Source: Stenocarpella maydis (lineage: Eukaryota > Ascomycota > Sordariomycetes > Diaporthales > Diaporthaceae). From it: a stretch of 64,000 nucleotides of DNA. The stretch spans positions 489,331 to 553,330 of the forward strand of contig NQMI01000003.1 of NCBI GenBank assembly GCA_002270565.1. Direction: 5' to 3'. The notes below the pieces were generated by a model that did no database searches, was not told where the DNA came from, and saw only the letters and a program-made list of their open reading frames with translations. Below, one piece after another: positions 1 to 12,185 of this stretch (the stretch's first letter is position 1; every line of letters begins with the position of its first letter). A program made the translations under genes and the position numbers.

Positions 1-3000
1 TGCATCGCAGCCCACACGCTGGGTGCCTCTCAAGCGCGGCGGCGGCTGTGCGACCGAGCGGGGCGGGAAGCACGTCGCTGAGACCTGCCCGGGCCAAGCA
101 CTGTGTCGTGACCGAACGAGTGGGTGGGCATGGGGCTCGCACATGAGCAGCGGCTACAACACACGCCGGCCCACGACCTGACAGAGTGTGCGGGCCCCCT
201 GCCGGGGAGGTGCTCCCGCCCGCTGGAGCAAGCGAGCAACGAGCCGAACTCGATCTTGTTTGTACTGGTACATCCCGCGCCCCCCCCCCCCGGCTGTGCC
301 TAGTACTTTACCTTTACTTACAAAGTGCTCTTCTCAGACGCTGATGGTGATTGCAATAATTCAGAGGCACCAGCATGAGGTGCGCCATCCGTGCACCCTC
401 CGAAGCCACAGATATCCATTCCCAGCCCGTTGGCTCCCCCAAAGGGACACGCCACTAGCCTGCTCCACGGAACTGGAAACCAGGCCTTGTGTAGCCCGAG
501 GACGTATGCCTCCCTCTCCCCCTCCATCCTCCCTGCGGTCACCATGGCCACGGACACGGTAAGCGGAATCCGGAACTTCTACTCGCGGGCACGGGGCGAC
601 GGGGTTCTTTTGCGCACTATTTCGCCCTCGGCACCTCTCGTCAGCCACTCATGGCGGGTGACGGGCCCCTGCCCTTGGGGAGATTGACGAGCCGGCGCCT
701 CTGATGTCAGGGCGGGCGTGGCAGAGAGCCGCCATCGTCGGGAGTCCGGCCGCGCCGCCGCGGCGTCGTGGTCATAGATACCTACCCCGCCCCGTGTCCC
801 CCGGTCCACGTTGGCGTGATGTTCCCTCACATGTCGCTCTAGCAGTGGGGCCGCTGGAGCCTGTAAACAAGAAGAAATGAGGTTGGGGGCCGGGCGTTTG
901 GTGGCCGGAAGGGGTTCACGGCGTCCACGGCGATACGCTGGAGCTACCGCCACCAGGTAGTCCGAGGCCGCCGGCTCAGCTCGAGGCTGTTGATCACACC
1001 TCGCGTGATCGCACCGGAACAGGGCCCTTCTCCCGGTGGGAGCAGCTGGCAACCAACGACAGTGTGGGTATACCGTGTTGTTGCTAAGTAGAAAACAGAG
1101 CCCTGTTGAGAACCTGTTGATTGGGACACAGGGAAATTAACCTCGCCGTTGTGCCGCAACGGCGAGTGTAGGTTGGATCTGATAGCGAGGTGTGCCTCTT
1201 ATGGCTGTGCTAGACGACCGTCTCGACCAGCAGCTTCCGAGATGCTGCAGTGGCCACTTTTAGTGTATCTTGGGGCAGGTGTCTCACCGGATGACATGAT
1301 CTGCAACTCGATCTAGATATCGCGCCTGCCGCTAGCTCCGCAATGAAGCATGTTGGTGATGTACCGACACGCTCCTGCAGCCATGCCACTGGGCACGAGA
1401 GAGCCGCATGTTTCCACCCATGCTGCTAATTCAGCGGCGCAGGACGGCTCGCGAGAACGGCCCCAATATAATCCCTCCTCATTGACCGGCGACGCCGGCA
1501 GCGACCACGGCGCCCAAGTACTCGCAAGGCGAGTGGGGTGGCATGTTTGTGTGTCTTATTGCCGAGGGCCGTCAGCTTCGTGGGGTGGCAGGTGATGTAA
1601 TTTCAGCCTGGGTTTGGCCCCCCGGATTGCAGTGGCCGAACCCGAATCTTCGGGCCTTGGTGGAAGTTGACGAGGCCTTCCCAAAACAGCTGGGGTCTTG
1701 TAGCTAAGCAATGCGCCACATGGCCAGTGGAGATCTCATGCCTCCCTTTCCAGGGGCACTGGGGCAGCAACTTTTCCCAATCAACATCGGCGTGGGCTTC
1801 AGCCCGTTCCCGGCACGAAAGGCCACTGACCCGGGGCACCCCGGCAGCTTGGGATCGATTTCACAATGCTGTGGGAGATTGGCATGCGTCCGCCACAGCG
1901 GGGCCAAAGGCCGCCCCGGCTTGGCACCCCGGTGCTGGCAGCGGCTGGCGTTGCCAGAAGAGGGAAATTCGGGGGTGGAAGTGAGACAGCCAAATGCGTA
2001 TTATTGCACTCTGACTGCTTTACACCATGCACTGCACTGCCCAGAATAATGGCCGCTAGCGAGCGACTCAGCATCAGCGTCTTGCCTGATGCAAGCTACA
2101 CACCCCGAATGATGCTGGCCGTTCTTGTTGCCTGGCTCCGACCTGGACTGCAGGAGTCGCGTCCTGGATTATACGGCGCCTTTGACCTGCCAGGCCAGGG
2201 CATTTGCCCTCGAGCTTTATGCCATCGTAGATGCTGCCGATCAGGCCTCTCGGTTGTGCTTCTTTTTGCCTGCCACACTAAGAATAGCTGCTGAGGCTTG
2301 AACAAGACGCTGGTGGCTGGTGAGGCGTGGCCGAGAAAGTGACAGACGAAATTCGCCGCCACCATCATGCGGAAATGAGATCCTTGGTCCGCAGTGCTGG
2401 CTCACGGGGTTTTGGATTGGAGCAGACTTGGACAAGAGAACCGAATCCTTCGGCGCAATCTGAAGCAAAGGCTGGCTGGGTCAGGGTTCAGTATTTGCTC
2501 AACCCGTTTAGCCCATGAAAACAGAGAGGAGAAAGGCCGTAGGGGGCTCGACATAGGGCGGGCATTTCGAGGTGGGCAGCCAGTTCCAACATCCCCAGTC
2601 GCCGCAGATGTCAGACGTAATGTATCATGCTGATGGAGCATGATTCTGTCATCCTATAGTTATCAGAAGACCAGCTCGAAAGGCGGTGTGGGCGACGTGG
2701 TCGGGCTACAGGGGAATCGAGGCAAGAGTGTCACAAAGTGTTGTGATGCTCCTCCCAACAAATTTCACCAAGCTGATCTTGATTGTGCCGGCAGAGTGAC
2801 ACCTGTGATGTAGAGTAGTCTGAGAAATGGTGATAATTGGACTATAAAAAGTCCCATTCGAGCCGTAGATGAAGCCGAGCCTATGGCTGAGAACCGCGGT
2901 TGAGAGACAGCAGATTTGGGCAGGGTCCATGAAGAGGGCCGATATCTGGAGTTCGGTAGCAGCTCTGCGTGAAGAACTGAAGCGAACCTGAGGCGTGGGG

Positions 3001-6000
3001 TCCAGGGAAAGGTGGAACAAGATGGTACAGGTGTTCCACGTTGCTGGGTTGCTGACTTCCATTGACCCACACAGTGACAGTGGATCCCAGGTATGGAGCG
3101 TCAAGACAAAGCCTTGAGCGGATGCCGGAGATGGCGCTCTCAAGCCTGAACATTAAGTGTACCTTTATACATGCTCTATGCTGGGTGATTCGGAGTGAGA
3201 ACAGAATTGGGGAGAGTAGTCTCCTGCACTGCAATGCTGGAGACCGTGGCGCAAATGCTATTGTCTGGCGCTGGTGCGCTTGATACCACCCGCCAGCGCA
3301 TATTACCACCCACCCTCTGCAGCAATTGCTCATTCGCAGTGCAGCTCCGTGCGGTCCAGACCAATGTAACGATGCTGTTGCTCACAAGCGGCAACTCTAT
3401 TATGGCCTGGTAGAACCTGCCTCCAATCCGTTATAGCTCTTCTCGAGTCGTGCCGGCAGCAGGCAAGGCGCCTGTAGGTACAAGGAGAACTCTTTTGGGC
3501 GGGACTCGTTGCAGTGGTTAGGAGATCCTGGCCCCTCACCGAATGATATTGGAAGGATGGACTGCCGAGGAGGGGGGACGTTCGGGGGACACAAGGAACT
3601 GGTGCGTTATTCCTGATTCAGGCAAATCAAATCAGGCCGCTACTTTAGCGCACTCTGAGATGATAGGTTTCCGGCGTATTGGTAACCGGCCTGATTGGAT
3701 CTTATTTATGGGGGGGAGGCCCACCCACTTTAGTGTACTCGAGCACTTGAGCTCTGGCCCCCAAGGTTTACCTTACCGCCAGGTTCTTTGGGCCATCACT
3801 TCGTCCACTGTGCGCTGCACAGAGCCCAAGCGCCGCATAATACTGCAGCCTGGAGGGATCCTCTCCACGTGTTGAAACTGCTGGCGCGGGGCTCGGTGGG
3901 ACCGACAGCATGTGCGAAACATCAGCATCGACCAATCCTTCTGGGTGCGGCTGTTGGTTTAATCCTGATCTAACGTAGTGGAATTTGACCGCTCTTAACA
4001 GGGCGGAGCTCTTTGGCATAGCCTTGCTGCACTCGCTGCTTTGATTGCCATGAGATTGCAACCGGCATTGACGAGTGTCTTCACTGCTGCACAAAGTTTT
4101 TCTCCAGCAATGTTGAGGCCCACCCAGCCCTGATCGAGTGAAATATGCATCAGGCGAAAGCTTTTGAGGAGTGATGCATAGAATGTGACCGGAACTCGAT
4201 GGGATGTAGGCGGTGTTGTACAGGTTGCAGCAAGAACGCAACAAAGACTTGCATACTGACACGGCCTCGCTGCGGCCACTATAGCACGAGAGATGCGTTG
4301 CGCCACTATGGTTGTTCAGAATGCAGATGTCGCGAGGACTTGTCCGGTTCCCTGTCCTTGCCGTAGCCTTTGCCTTACCACGTCCACCCTGCACATGCGA
4401 TTGAGAATGCAGGAATGAACAGGGAAGGAAACCAACAGCACATCTGACTCAAAATTAGAGGAAGCATCAAGGGCCAGGTTCGTTCCGGACGGCCCGAGTC
4501 CTCAGCAGGACTAGGGGAATTGAATGTGCGGACCAGCCTTGTCTCCGGTCACGCCTGACCCCGGACGATCCATGCCCGTTCCGAATAGCATCAGAGCTAT
4601 GCTAGTGCGTTGGTACCGCTGCAACGGATGCGATTTGAACGCCATTGCAACGTGTTGGTCTGACAGATTAGGACCTCAAGCTCCTAATGTGCCTTGAAGT
4701 CCAGACCCGCCGGCCCGAGGGGCAGCCCGAGGTGAGACGGGACACTTGATCGGAGGATCAGGTCATATGCAGGCACTATTCGCCTCATGACTGGCCGTTA
4801 CAGCAGGCGTTGCTTTACATGCCAGCAATATAGCCATGAATGCGACTTGGCGACTGGGGGCGGAAGTTAATGTGGTGCATTTCCGTCGAGACAGGGCGTG
4901 TGATCTAGGGTGGAGTCCGTTCCACTGAGAGCGAGGTCTTGAGGAGAAGAAGAAAGCCGGTGACAACTGGCTGGGGACTCGTGGTGTCAGTAGCCTGTGG
5001 ACCGCTCGGGAGGGTTTATGATGCATAGCTTGACCCGATAACGTGGTTCCAGCCTTCTCTCAGGCCAATCCGGTCCAGTGACGGCACACCCACCCCCGGC
5101 GCCATTCAAGAGCAGCGGGTCCCTGTGCGCCATGAGATGGTACACAAGTATCCCGAGGTAGGTGGACATCGGCCAGCTCCGTTTTTAGAAGCCGGGGGCG
5201 TAGAGAGCAGGACAAGGACAGTTTGTACTCGCAGGTTCAGCACGAAAACAACAAAAAATAGAACCGAGCTCGCGCCTAAATATGTTTTGTGGTACTAGGC
5301 CGGGACGCAGGACCGCCTTGGATTCCACGTAGATAATAAACGGTGGAAGCCTTAGAAGGTACCTGAGTAGCCAGTACCAACTGCACTCGAGGGGTGGATG
5401 TATTTGCGCCGTGGAGCAGAGTGCAAACGGAGGCGAGGATGCCTGGTTTTGCTAGGTCAAATTGGAGGATGCAACATAATGTATTTTTTTTTTTTTCGCC
5501 TGTCGATGGCAAATTTCCGTCATGACCTGTCAACGGGTGTGTAGTGGGGGATGTTACTCGCCAGGAGGTAGACTGTTGGCGACGAGGTGACGGTGTGACG
5601 GCGCCCCCCCCCCCAAAAAAAAAAAGAAATTCAGCGAGCAGACTGCATACGGAGCCCCTGGCTTGTGCTGGCTGCATTGACAACACAACAACAGGTCGAG
5701 ATTGATGATGGGTGTGGGCTGGCGTGGTGTGATGCGAGGAAAGGAAGGAGGAGAGACATTGGTGAGAGTGCAAGAGTGAGCGAGGCCTCGGCGTGGGTGC
5801 ACGGGCCCTAGGAAAAGCAGAGTGGCGGTACCGCGCTTGCGAAGCGGTGCTGTGGTGGTACAAGGCGGGCTTGCAGCAAGTACAGGTACGGAAGATCACC
5901 TGGCAGATAACCATGCCCGTCCCCACAGTTGACTTAAGTGCTGCGGCCCAGCCGTGACTGACAGTGGGCTCCAGGGCTCCTGGGCTCTTGTGTTGGAGGG

Positions 6001-6312
6001 GAAGCCGCCAGGGCCCCCCGTCCCGCCCTGGCCATCCCTGAGCGCAGATCGGAGCCGTCGGACGAGCCTGTGGGACAGGGGCAATCCATGCTGGTCTCTG
6101 GCCCTTCTGTATGACGTGGAATGGCCCTCTTCAGAGCACCTGCTGGTGTGCAAAATGGCAATGTGTGATTACCTTGGTGCGTGAGACAAGCTAATATGCA
6201 GATATTATTTGGGTGAGTGCGCGCGCGCGAGAGAGAGCCAGCCAGCTTGTTCGCACTTGCCAATGCCCGCTCCCCACCGCCCGAGATTCATCCAGCCGGG
6301 CCTCCTCGAGGC

Positions 6313-6368
6313 ACCCGGGCAGAGGTACCCGGGCAGAGGTACCCGGGCAGAGGTACCCGGGCAGAGGT
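6313..6368. repeat. 14-bp tandem repeat, four perfect copies
   Basis: The unit acccgggcagaggt is repeated four times without a mismatch, followed by a partial degenerate copy (accgaggtact). Each unit contains the palindromes CCCGGG and, across the junction, GGTACC. It lies in noncoding DNA. Perfect identity between copies suggests recent expansion and probable length variation between strains. Confidence 0.9.
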
Positions 6369-8970
6369 ACCGAGGTACTTGGATATCTGGGCTCATTCAG
6401 ATGTTGCCCTCAACACCAAACAAGCAGTCGAGCATCTCTCATAATGACGGGGCTCTGTTGTGCCCAGCCATGTTGCTGGCTGTACCTGATCGAGTGCGCT
6501 GAATAACGAGCCGCCTGCAGCTGCGCCTGAACCCGCTGAATGGTATTGTCCTGTCTTCTGCCGAACACATGGCGGCATCCGGACCCGTCTGAACCACGCG
6601 GCTTTGTGCCTTGTGTCTTGGGCCTTGGGCCTTGGGCCCTGTGCATTGGCTCAGGCCCCGTGCCCGTCTCTCTCTCCATCTCAGCCTCCCTCTCCTCCGT
6701 CTCTTGTCGGTGCATCTACTTGATCCTGATGTGTGCCATCGGATACCCCTTGAGCTCCACCCCCTAGCTTCTGGCTAGTGCGGCCGGCAGCCTGGTCTGG
6801 TATCGCTCGTGGCCTCTGGGTTCCGATGTGACGCCAACGAGATTGACATCACACCTGGGGGTTGCCCTCAACACAATGCCCCATCTACCCAGCCGTGTAC
6901 AAATAATATACCCAGTACGTAGCGGGACAGGGGGCTTGGCCAGTCATTCGTTGCCCGGCAGGGATAAGTCGGTCTTCTATAAAAATTTCCCGATTCTGCT
7001 ACCAGCTCATCCTTGCCCTCGCCCTCGCCCTTGCCCTCTCCACCGCTCACAAACACTGGGCCCAGCGTCTCCCAGTGATGACTTAAGTCATCCGGGTCCA
7101 CCTCACCTCACCCGGCCTTCTTCTGCTTCACCTTGGCCTCTTGTTCATTCCTATCTGGCCCTCTTCCATGGTTCAATATCCCCTTCTGTTCCTCTGCTCT
7201 GTTTTGTCCCGTCCTCACCTGGCCCGTCACTGACCAGACCACCTGGCTCCTGCTTCCATCTTGCTGCTCCTGCCTAGTCCACATCGCCGGCCGACGCTAA
7301 CAACACGACGGACGCCTTGAGTGAGTACTTGGCCTAGTCTTCTCCGTGCCGTCTCATCCCAAACTCTAAACCTCTGTCAGGCTTATAATTCAACGGCTCC
7401 CGGACGTATTGAGTGAGCCCTTGTCTTCACATCACAATTACTGCCACTCAACGGCATCGGCCAGCCGCATGTCGATTCCTGCGCAGCCTTGCTCTGCGTC
7501 CCTGACTGCGCCGTGTCGAACTCCAACCCTCACAGCTGGACAACAATCCCGAACCTGCAGTGTGAGTTTGTGAATTTCTGCATCATTCGTTCATTTTTTT
7601 TTTGGGGGGGGGGTTGATTTTATTTTATTTAATTCTTTGCTCTTGCCGTCTTCCACTGTGTCCCATCGCCTTGCTCGTGTCGCTTGGACTGCTGCGGGAA
7701 TCGTGCATCGCATCTCCCTTCCCGCTTCGATATGTGGTAGAGCACAAAACCCTGGTTGCTCGCTTCATCAAGTTTATACGCCCCGAGGCTTCCTCCACAC
7801 CAGTCTTGGAGGTCAGTCCTGCAGCACTCTGGGTATTCTGTGGGGCCAGGGTCATCATCCCCAAACTCTTGCGCCTGGCCCTGGCCCTCGCCCTCAAGCT
7901 CCATCGGGCCTCTTGACGTGCCGCCCGTCACGAAGCCTCTTGGGCTAAAGACTCGTTGCCTGTCACATGGCTGGATGCAGCATCGGTCCAGGCTGGGTTG
8001 CGAGGGTGGCCTAGGAAGAGAGGCCGTTGAGGCTCCGGAGCTCCAGAGCTCCCCCCCCCCCCCGGGGCCACTTTACAAAGGCTACTACTACCAGTCTGAG
8101 TTGGGCATAGCCAAGTCTGTGCGAGTACCGGGCGCTACTGTATTCTCACCTCACCAGCATCCATCCATCCTGTCGATTTGATTTCCCATACGCACTGCAT
8201 GCGTCTGCCCGATCTGCGCGACTTGCATGCCCACACAAGGCAAGGCGCACCCAATCCAAATCGACCAAGCCCCCTTCCAATCCTCACAGGGGCCCATGCC
8301 TAAATCCGTCTCGCCTTACGCGCCGCGCCCTACTGCGAGGCTTTGCCCTTCCATCTCTCATCCTCGTCCACCAAGCCAGCCAGCCAGCCAGCCAGCCCCC
8401 TTGCCCTGCCGTGCGCCTCAGCGTGCTCAGCCTTGACCCTTCATCTGGACTGGACCATCTGCATTCCACCTTCATCCTGCACCTTGGGACACGTATGCCT
8501 AGCATGTGCTGGGCGCCCTCGCACCCCGTCCACCCCAAATCCTTACTGTCCCAATCATAAAATAACTGTCTCTTTTCAACCGTCCTTCTCACGCACAGCC
8601 ACTGATGACATAGTGGCCACCGCTCCCCTTTCCCTCCNGCATATAGGCACGCATGCATGCACTCGGCCATGGAGGCACCTCAGGAAGCATCACATACAGT
8701 ACGTCCATACGAACACACATGTGCCCGTCACGCAGAAGCAGTCGTTGTAGGATGCGTCAACCAACTGCATCTCCGTCATCCACCCAGAGGAGCCCACGTA
8801 TTACCTCTGCTGCAGAGTCGGCCTCGAGCCATGGTCATATGATATCCGGCCGAGGACAACAGCAATATTCACAGTAACGAGGCAAGCGCACTTTGTACAA
8901 CAACCTGCGCCTACACGTTGCTTCTAGGTTCCACTCCCCAACTTCACCGTCCTTGGCCGCCCCTTGTCCT

Positions 8971-8972
<2 letters not shown>

Positions 8973-9031
<59 letters not shown>

Positions 9032-9032
9032 C
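8973..9032. repeat. (CT)n followed by (GT)n microsatellite
   Basis: A CT-dinucleotide tract of roughly 40 bases passes directly into a GT tract of roughly 18 bases. It creates artificial Leu/Ser and Arg/Glu open frames on the two strands that should not be taken as genes. Confidence 0.9.
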
Positions 9033-9408
9033 CTTCTCCCTTTCGTCTCGGTGTCTCTCCACCCGCCGCCATTTGACGGCGACGCCCTGCCAGCACATCA
9101 CCCAGGAAAGCACCGTACCTAAGCGACGGTAGGATGTTACCCCAGGGCCGACCTGGTGACACTGGCCCATGAGGGAAAGGCCCCCATCCCCCTTCTCGTG
9201 CCACGACCCCCAGCCTCTCCCAGAGCTACGAGCTGCCGCCTCCGCTCCATCCCCAACGGGAGTTGTCCAGGCCCGGCCAGGTGGGCGCACGCGGTCCCAC
9301 GGATGCCGGCCTTGTCCCGCCTCCTTCCTATCCCGCCAGGACCAGGCCGCTCGTGATGACCTTCCCCCCCTTCCTGCCTCCCTGTACCATCTCATCTACC
9401 TTGTCGCC

Positions 9409-9830
9409 ATGTCCTCTCCAGCCCATGCCCATGCCCACGCCCCTGCGGCCCTCCTGCTGGGGCTCTTCCTCCACACCCTCCTGATCGCGACGGTCGGCAT
9501 ACAGCCATCCCCCCCTCCCCCTTCGGAGCATGGTTACACCCACATCGCGCGCATCCGTCCGGGCGGCACTTTCCAGACCCCCCACGGGCCCACCCGGGAT
9601 TTTTATCGCCTGGCGGCCGAGGGGAGGAATTTGCCTTGCCATCGGGACTGGATACGGCAAGGTGCGGCGCAGTGGGTGAGTGAGCGGGTGGACGGCTGGG
9701 CTGTGTGTGTGAGATGTTAATGTCCCCATTTTTTTCTGCTTCCATTTATAATTCCTAGGGGGATGTGATGATACATCTGGTATACCAGCCACGCAGCCGA
9801 GAGTCTGGAAGTTATTACCCACTAAATTGA
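9409..9830 (+). CDS. Candidate small secreted protein, two exons (112 aa)
   Basis: Unrecognised. The ATG at 9409 sits in a good context (cgccATGtc) and is followed by a His/Ala-rich start and a hydrophobic stretch of about 20 residues (ALLLGLFLHTLLIATVGI), which reads as a signal peptide or single membrane anchor. Exon 1 (9409-9675) ends at the donor gtgagt. The intron 9676-9758 (83 nt) ends in a pyrimidine-rich tract and cctag. Exon 2 (9759-9830) continues in phase to a TGA. The mature part is short, polar and has a single Cys. It follows a long pyrimidine-rich stretch on the same strand, which would suit a promoter or leader. There is no family support. A chance open frame with chance splice sites is a real alternative. 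Confidence 0.33.
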
Positions 9831-10903
9831 TTCCCTGTATAATCAAGTATAAGTCACTATCTCGCAAGGCATCACAGATGTGGAGTCACACACCCACCCA
9901 CACACACACACACACTCTCTCCCCCCCCCTTTCTCTGTGTGCGTCTGCCTGACTATTTGTCGGGACACTCTGCGGATTTTTATTCGTATGTCCATGGCAC
10001 TATTACTAGGGGGGTAGTTGATAGGTTTGGTTGGCCTACGGTATGACATGGCATAGCACCGAGCGAGCATAAAACAAATGTTCGACTATTGGTGCATGGA
10101 ATAGCGCACTTCGTCATACATTCCATAGCAACGGGGCCATGGGGATAGAAATAGACTGTAGCAGGTGCCGATGATATACCGTGACGCTCGCCCACCGTGG
10201 CAGACCGGTTCCTCAAGTGTGGTTAGCAAGCTGGGATGGGACGGCAGAGCCGCGGCCAGGATCTCACGGATCTGCACGTCCCGGCCACATTGCAGCTTCG
10301 TTTGACATGGGTGGCTTATGAATACAAAAGAGAAGTGCATATTTTCGTCCCCCTCACCACACCAGAGAGAGATGTACAAGAAGGGCCAAGTAGATACAGC
10401 TGCTCGCCGTCCTCCCCTCCGCCTCGAGAGCTCTTGCCAGGAGGCAAATCTCACTCTCCACGTGCCACTGCACCCGCAGCAAGATCCGTTTTCGGACGGG
10501 CGGAGGAGGCGCGTGTTGCCGGCAACGCGAGAGATCTGGAAGCCATGTCAAGGGTGTTCTCCCTCACCCCTCGTCGTAATCCGAACCGCCGTCTATTCCT
10601 GATTCTCTATAGCTGCCCAGGTCAACCAGGGTTTCCCCCAACTTGCAGCCGCCCAAAGGGCCACTCCCATCTTCACACACACACCCGCAAACAGGAATAC
10701 ACTCAGACGCACAGGCACAATGATGAGCTTTGCCTCAGATGTGTCGTGCCTTGACTTGCCACACATCGATTACTGCAGGCCCAGCCCCGGTGAAGGACCA
10801 GGACTTCCTCGCCCACTCACGCTCTCCACTCCACCAAACAACATGTCTGTCAATATCTTCGCCACACCACACGAGCCCAAGCCCCCATCTCCGATAAAAC
10901 CGT
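9831..10903. other. Intergenic, no gene seen
   Basis: Noncoding in appearance. It contains a CA-rich microsatellite near 9896-9915 beside a C homopolymer. No coherent exon set was found on either strand. Confidence 0.6.
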
Positions 10904-11727
10904 CTAGTGGTGGCCATGGCCGGTCTCTCCGTGGTACCCAACCAGCTTCCAGCGGCCGATCATCTCGCCCACGGTGAAGAAGCCCAGCACCTCGGCCAAC
11001 AGCACGCCGGCGCCGATGACCTGCGCCCTCGAGAGCCGGACGCGCACGACGAGGTGGACAGGGAGAACTGCCGAGCACGATCAGAGCGCGCAGGGTCGGG
11101 GTTCTTGACGGGTTGAGCGCGCGGTGAATTTGAATGGGCCACGGAACTATTGTGGGTCCGGTTAGCAGTGCACGTCTGTAGTCCAACCTAAGCCAAAGGA
11201 GCGGAGAAGTAGATCCTGAATAGAAGGCGCTTAGCAAGACTAAGGCAAGCGGCAGAGCTTACGGTGCGCACCTCTGGCCGGAACACCAGCTTGCCCAGCC
11301 GAGGCCGACCGGCTAGTAGACAACGCGGGGGGCCTGCCTAAAACACGCACCAAACAAGACACAGCGAGGGCGCGCAGGCTTGCCGCCTGAACCCCACACG
11401 CCCGTTCCTCGTGCGCGCCCCCCCCCCAAACCGCTTATACCGCCCGGGCGGGGGGGGGGGGAAGGAAAAGACGTGCTTGAAGGGCCTCGACGATCTCCCC
11501 GGCGCCTCCGCTTGCGAGCGCGTGGCAGCACCCCTGGCAGCGTGGCCGCGCCGCCAAGCGCTGGCCCGGGCGGAGGGACCGCGACAGGCCCTGCGCCTTG
11601 ACTGAGGACTGGGCCGCCTCCTTGGGGCTCGGCGCCTCTTGCCTGCGCCGAGCGGCGTCGGTGACGAACGCGGGGGCAAAGCGAGGTTATGCTTCAGGAG
11701 AGGGCGGGCGGCGGCGACGGGTGACAT
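10904..11727 (-). pseudogene. atp20: ATP synthase subunit g (atp20) copy broken by several frameshifts
   Basis: The C-terminal part (about 11050 down to the TAG at 10904-10906) encodes LSRAQVIGAGVLLAEVLGFF, then TVGEMIGRWKLVGYHGETG and a His-rich end. This is the conserved membrane segment and GEMIGR signature of fungal mitochondrial F1Fo subunit g, a small inner-membrane subunit that helps dimerise ATP synthase. Upstream on the same strand, an ATG at 11725-11727 opens a presequence-like start (MSPVAAARPLLKH). Pieces such as KEAAQSSVKAQGLSR, GPALGGAA, GEIVEAL and GKLVFR follow in the right order but in different frames. Long C and G homopolymers (about 11420-11460) and in-frame stops lie between them. 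No splice pattern I could find repairs all the shifts. It is either a decayed copy or the real gene carrying assembly indels. Confidence 0.6.
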
Positions 11728-12185
11728 GGTCGGACGTGGCACTGGAGGTTTCAGCCCCTTGGGGATTTCTGGCCCTGGGATGCCGGAACGAGGTCAATTG
11801 GCGGGTGAGGGGCGGCCAACCTGGCGGTCGTGGGTCGAAAGGAGTGTTTCGTTGGCCGTGGGCGTTGTTGGACTGGGCTCGAGCCGGACTGAAGGGCAGT
11901 GCGATGCGAGGTTGAGCGAGAGCTTGCAGCTTTTGGTTCCCTCTGAACCCAGGGCCGGCAGCCGTTCTGCTCCGAGTGGAATTTTCGCTCACTCCCGGCC
12001 AATCAGAGTGCACAATTCGGAGCTGAGGTGGGTCCCCGTCACTACGTAAGCCTGCTGGTGTTCCATACACAGCACTGCACGCACCTTCAGCACTGCATCT
12101 TCAGACATGTGCTTGTCCATGACATTGCTGTGATATTTTTATTATTGCATGCCATCCTCCTTCCATGTGCCCTGGGGTAGACTCC
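11728..12185. other. Intergenic between atp20 remnant and rad2
   Basis: This stretch lies upstream of the atp20 start and downstream of the rad2 stop. No further gene is visible. The AT-rich patch near 12130-12150 may serve 3'-end formation of rad2. Confidence 0.5.

Larger units (their letters stand above)
1..9408. other. Gene-poor region, no supportable gene
   Basis: No open frame here has a recognisable domain or a coherent splice structure. Frames of 60-200 codons occur on both strands, but their translations are low in complexity (Pro/Ser/Arg rich), as expected of GC-rich noncoding DNA. From about 6900 to 9400 the plus strand is strongly pyrimidine-rich, with donor-like gtgagt sites near 7319 and 7411. 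This resembles the long leader or promoter of a plus-strand transcript, but no clear coding sequence follows. The assembly has one undetermined base at 8638. Homopolymer runs near 5486 (T), 5606 (C then A) and 8050 (C) could also hide indel errors. Confidence 0.6.

Noticed and set aside
8835..9395. Arg/Glu-repeat frames around the CT/GT repeat
   Set aside because: They are translations of a dinucleotide microsatellite.
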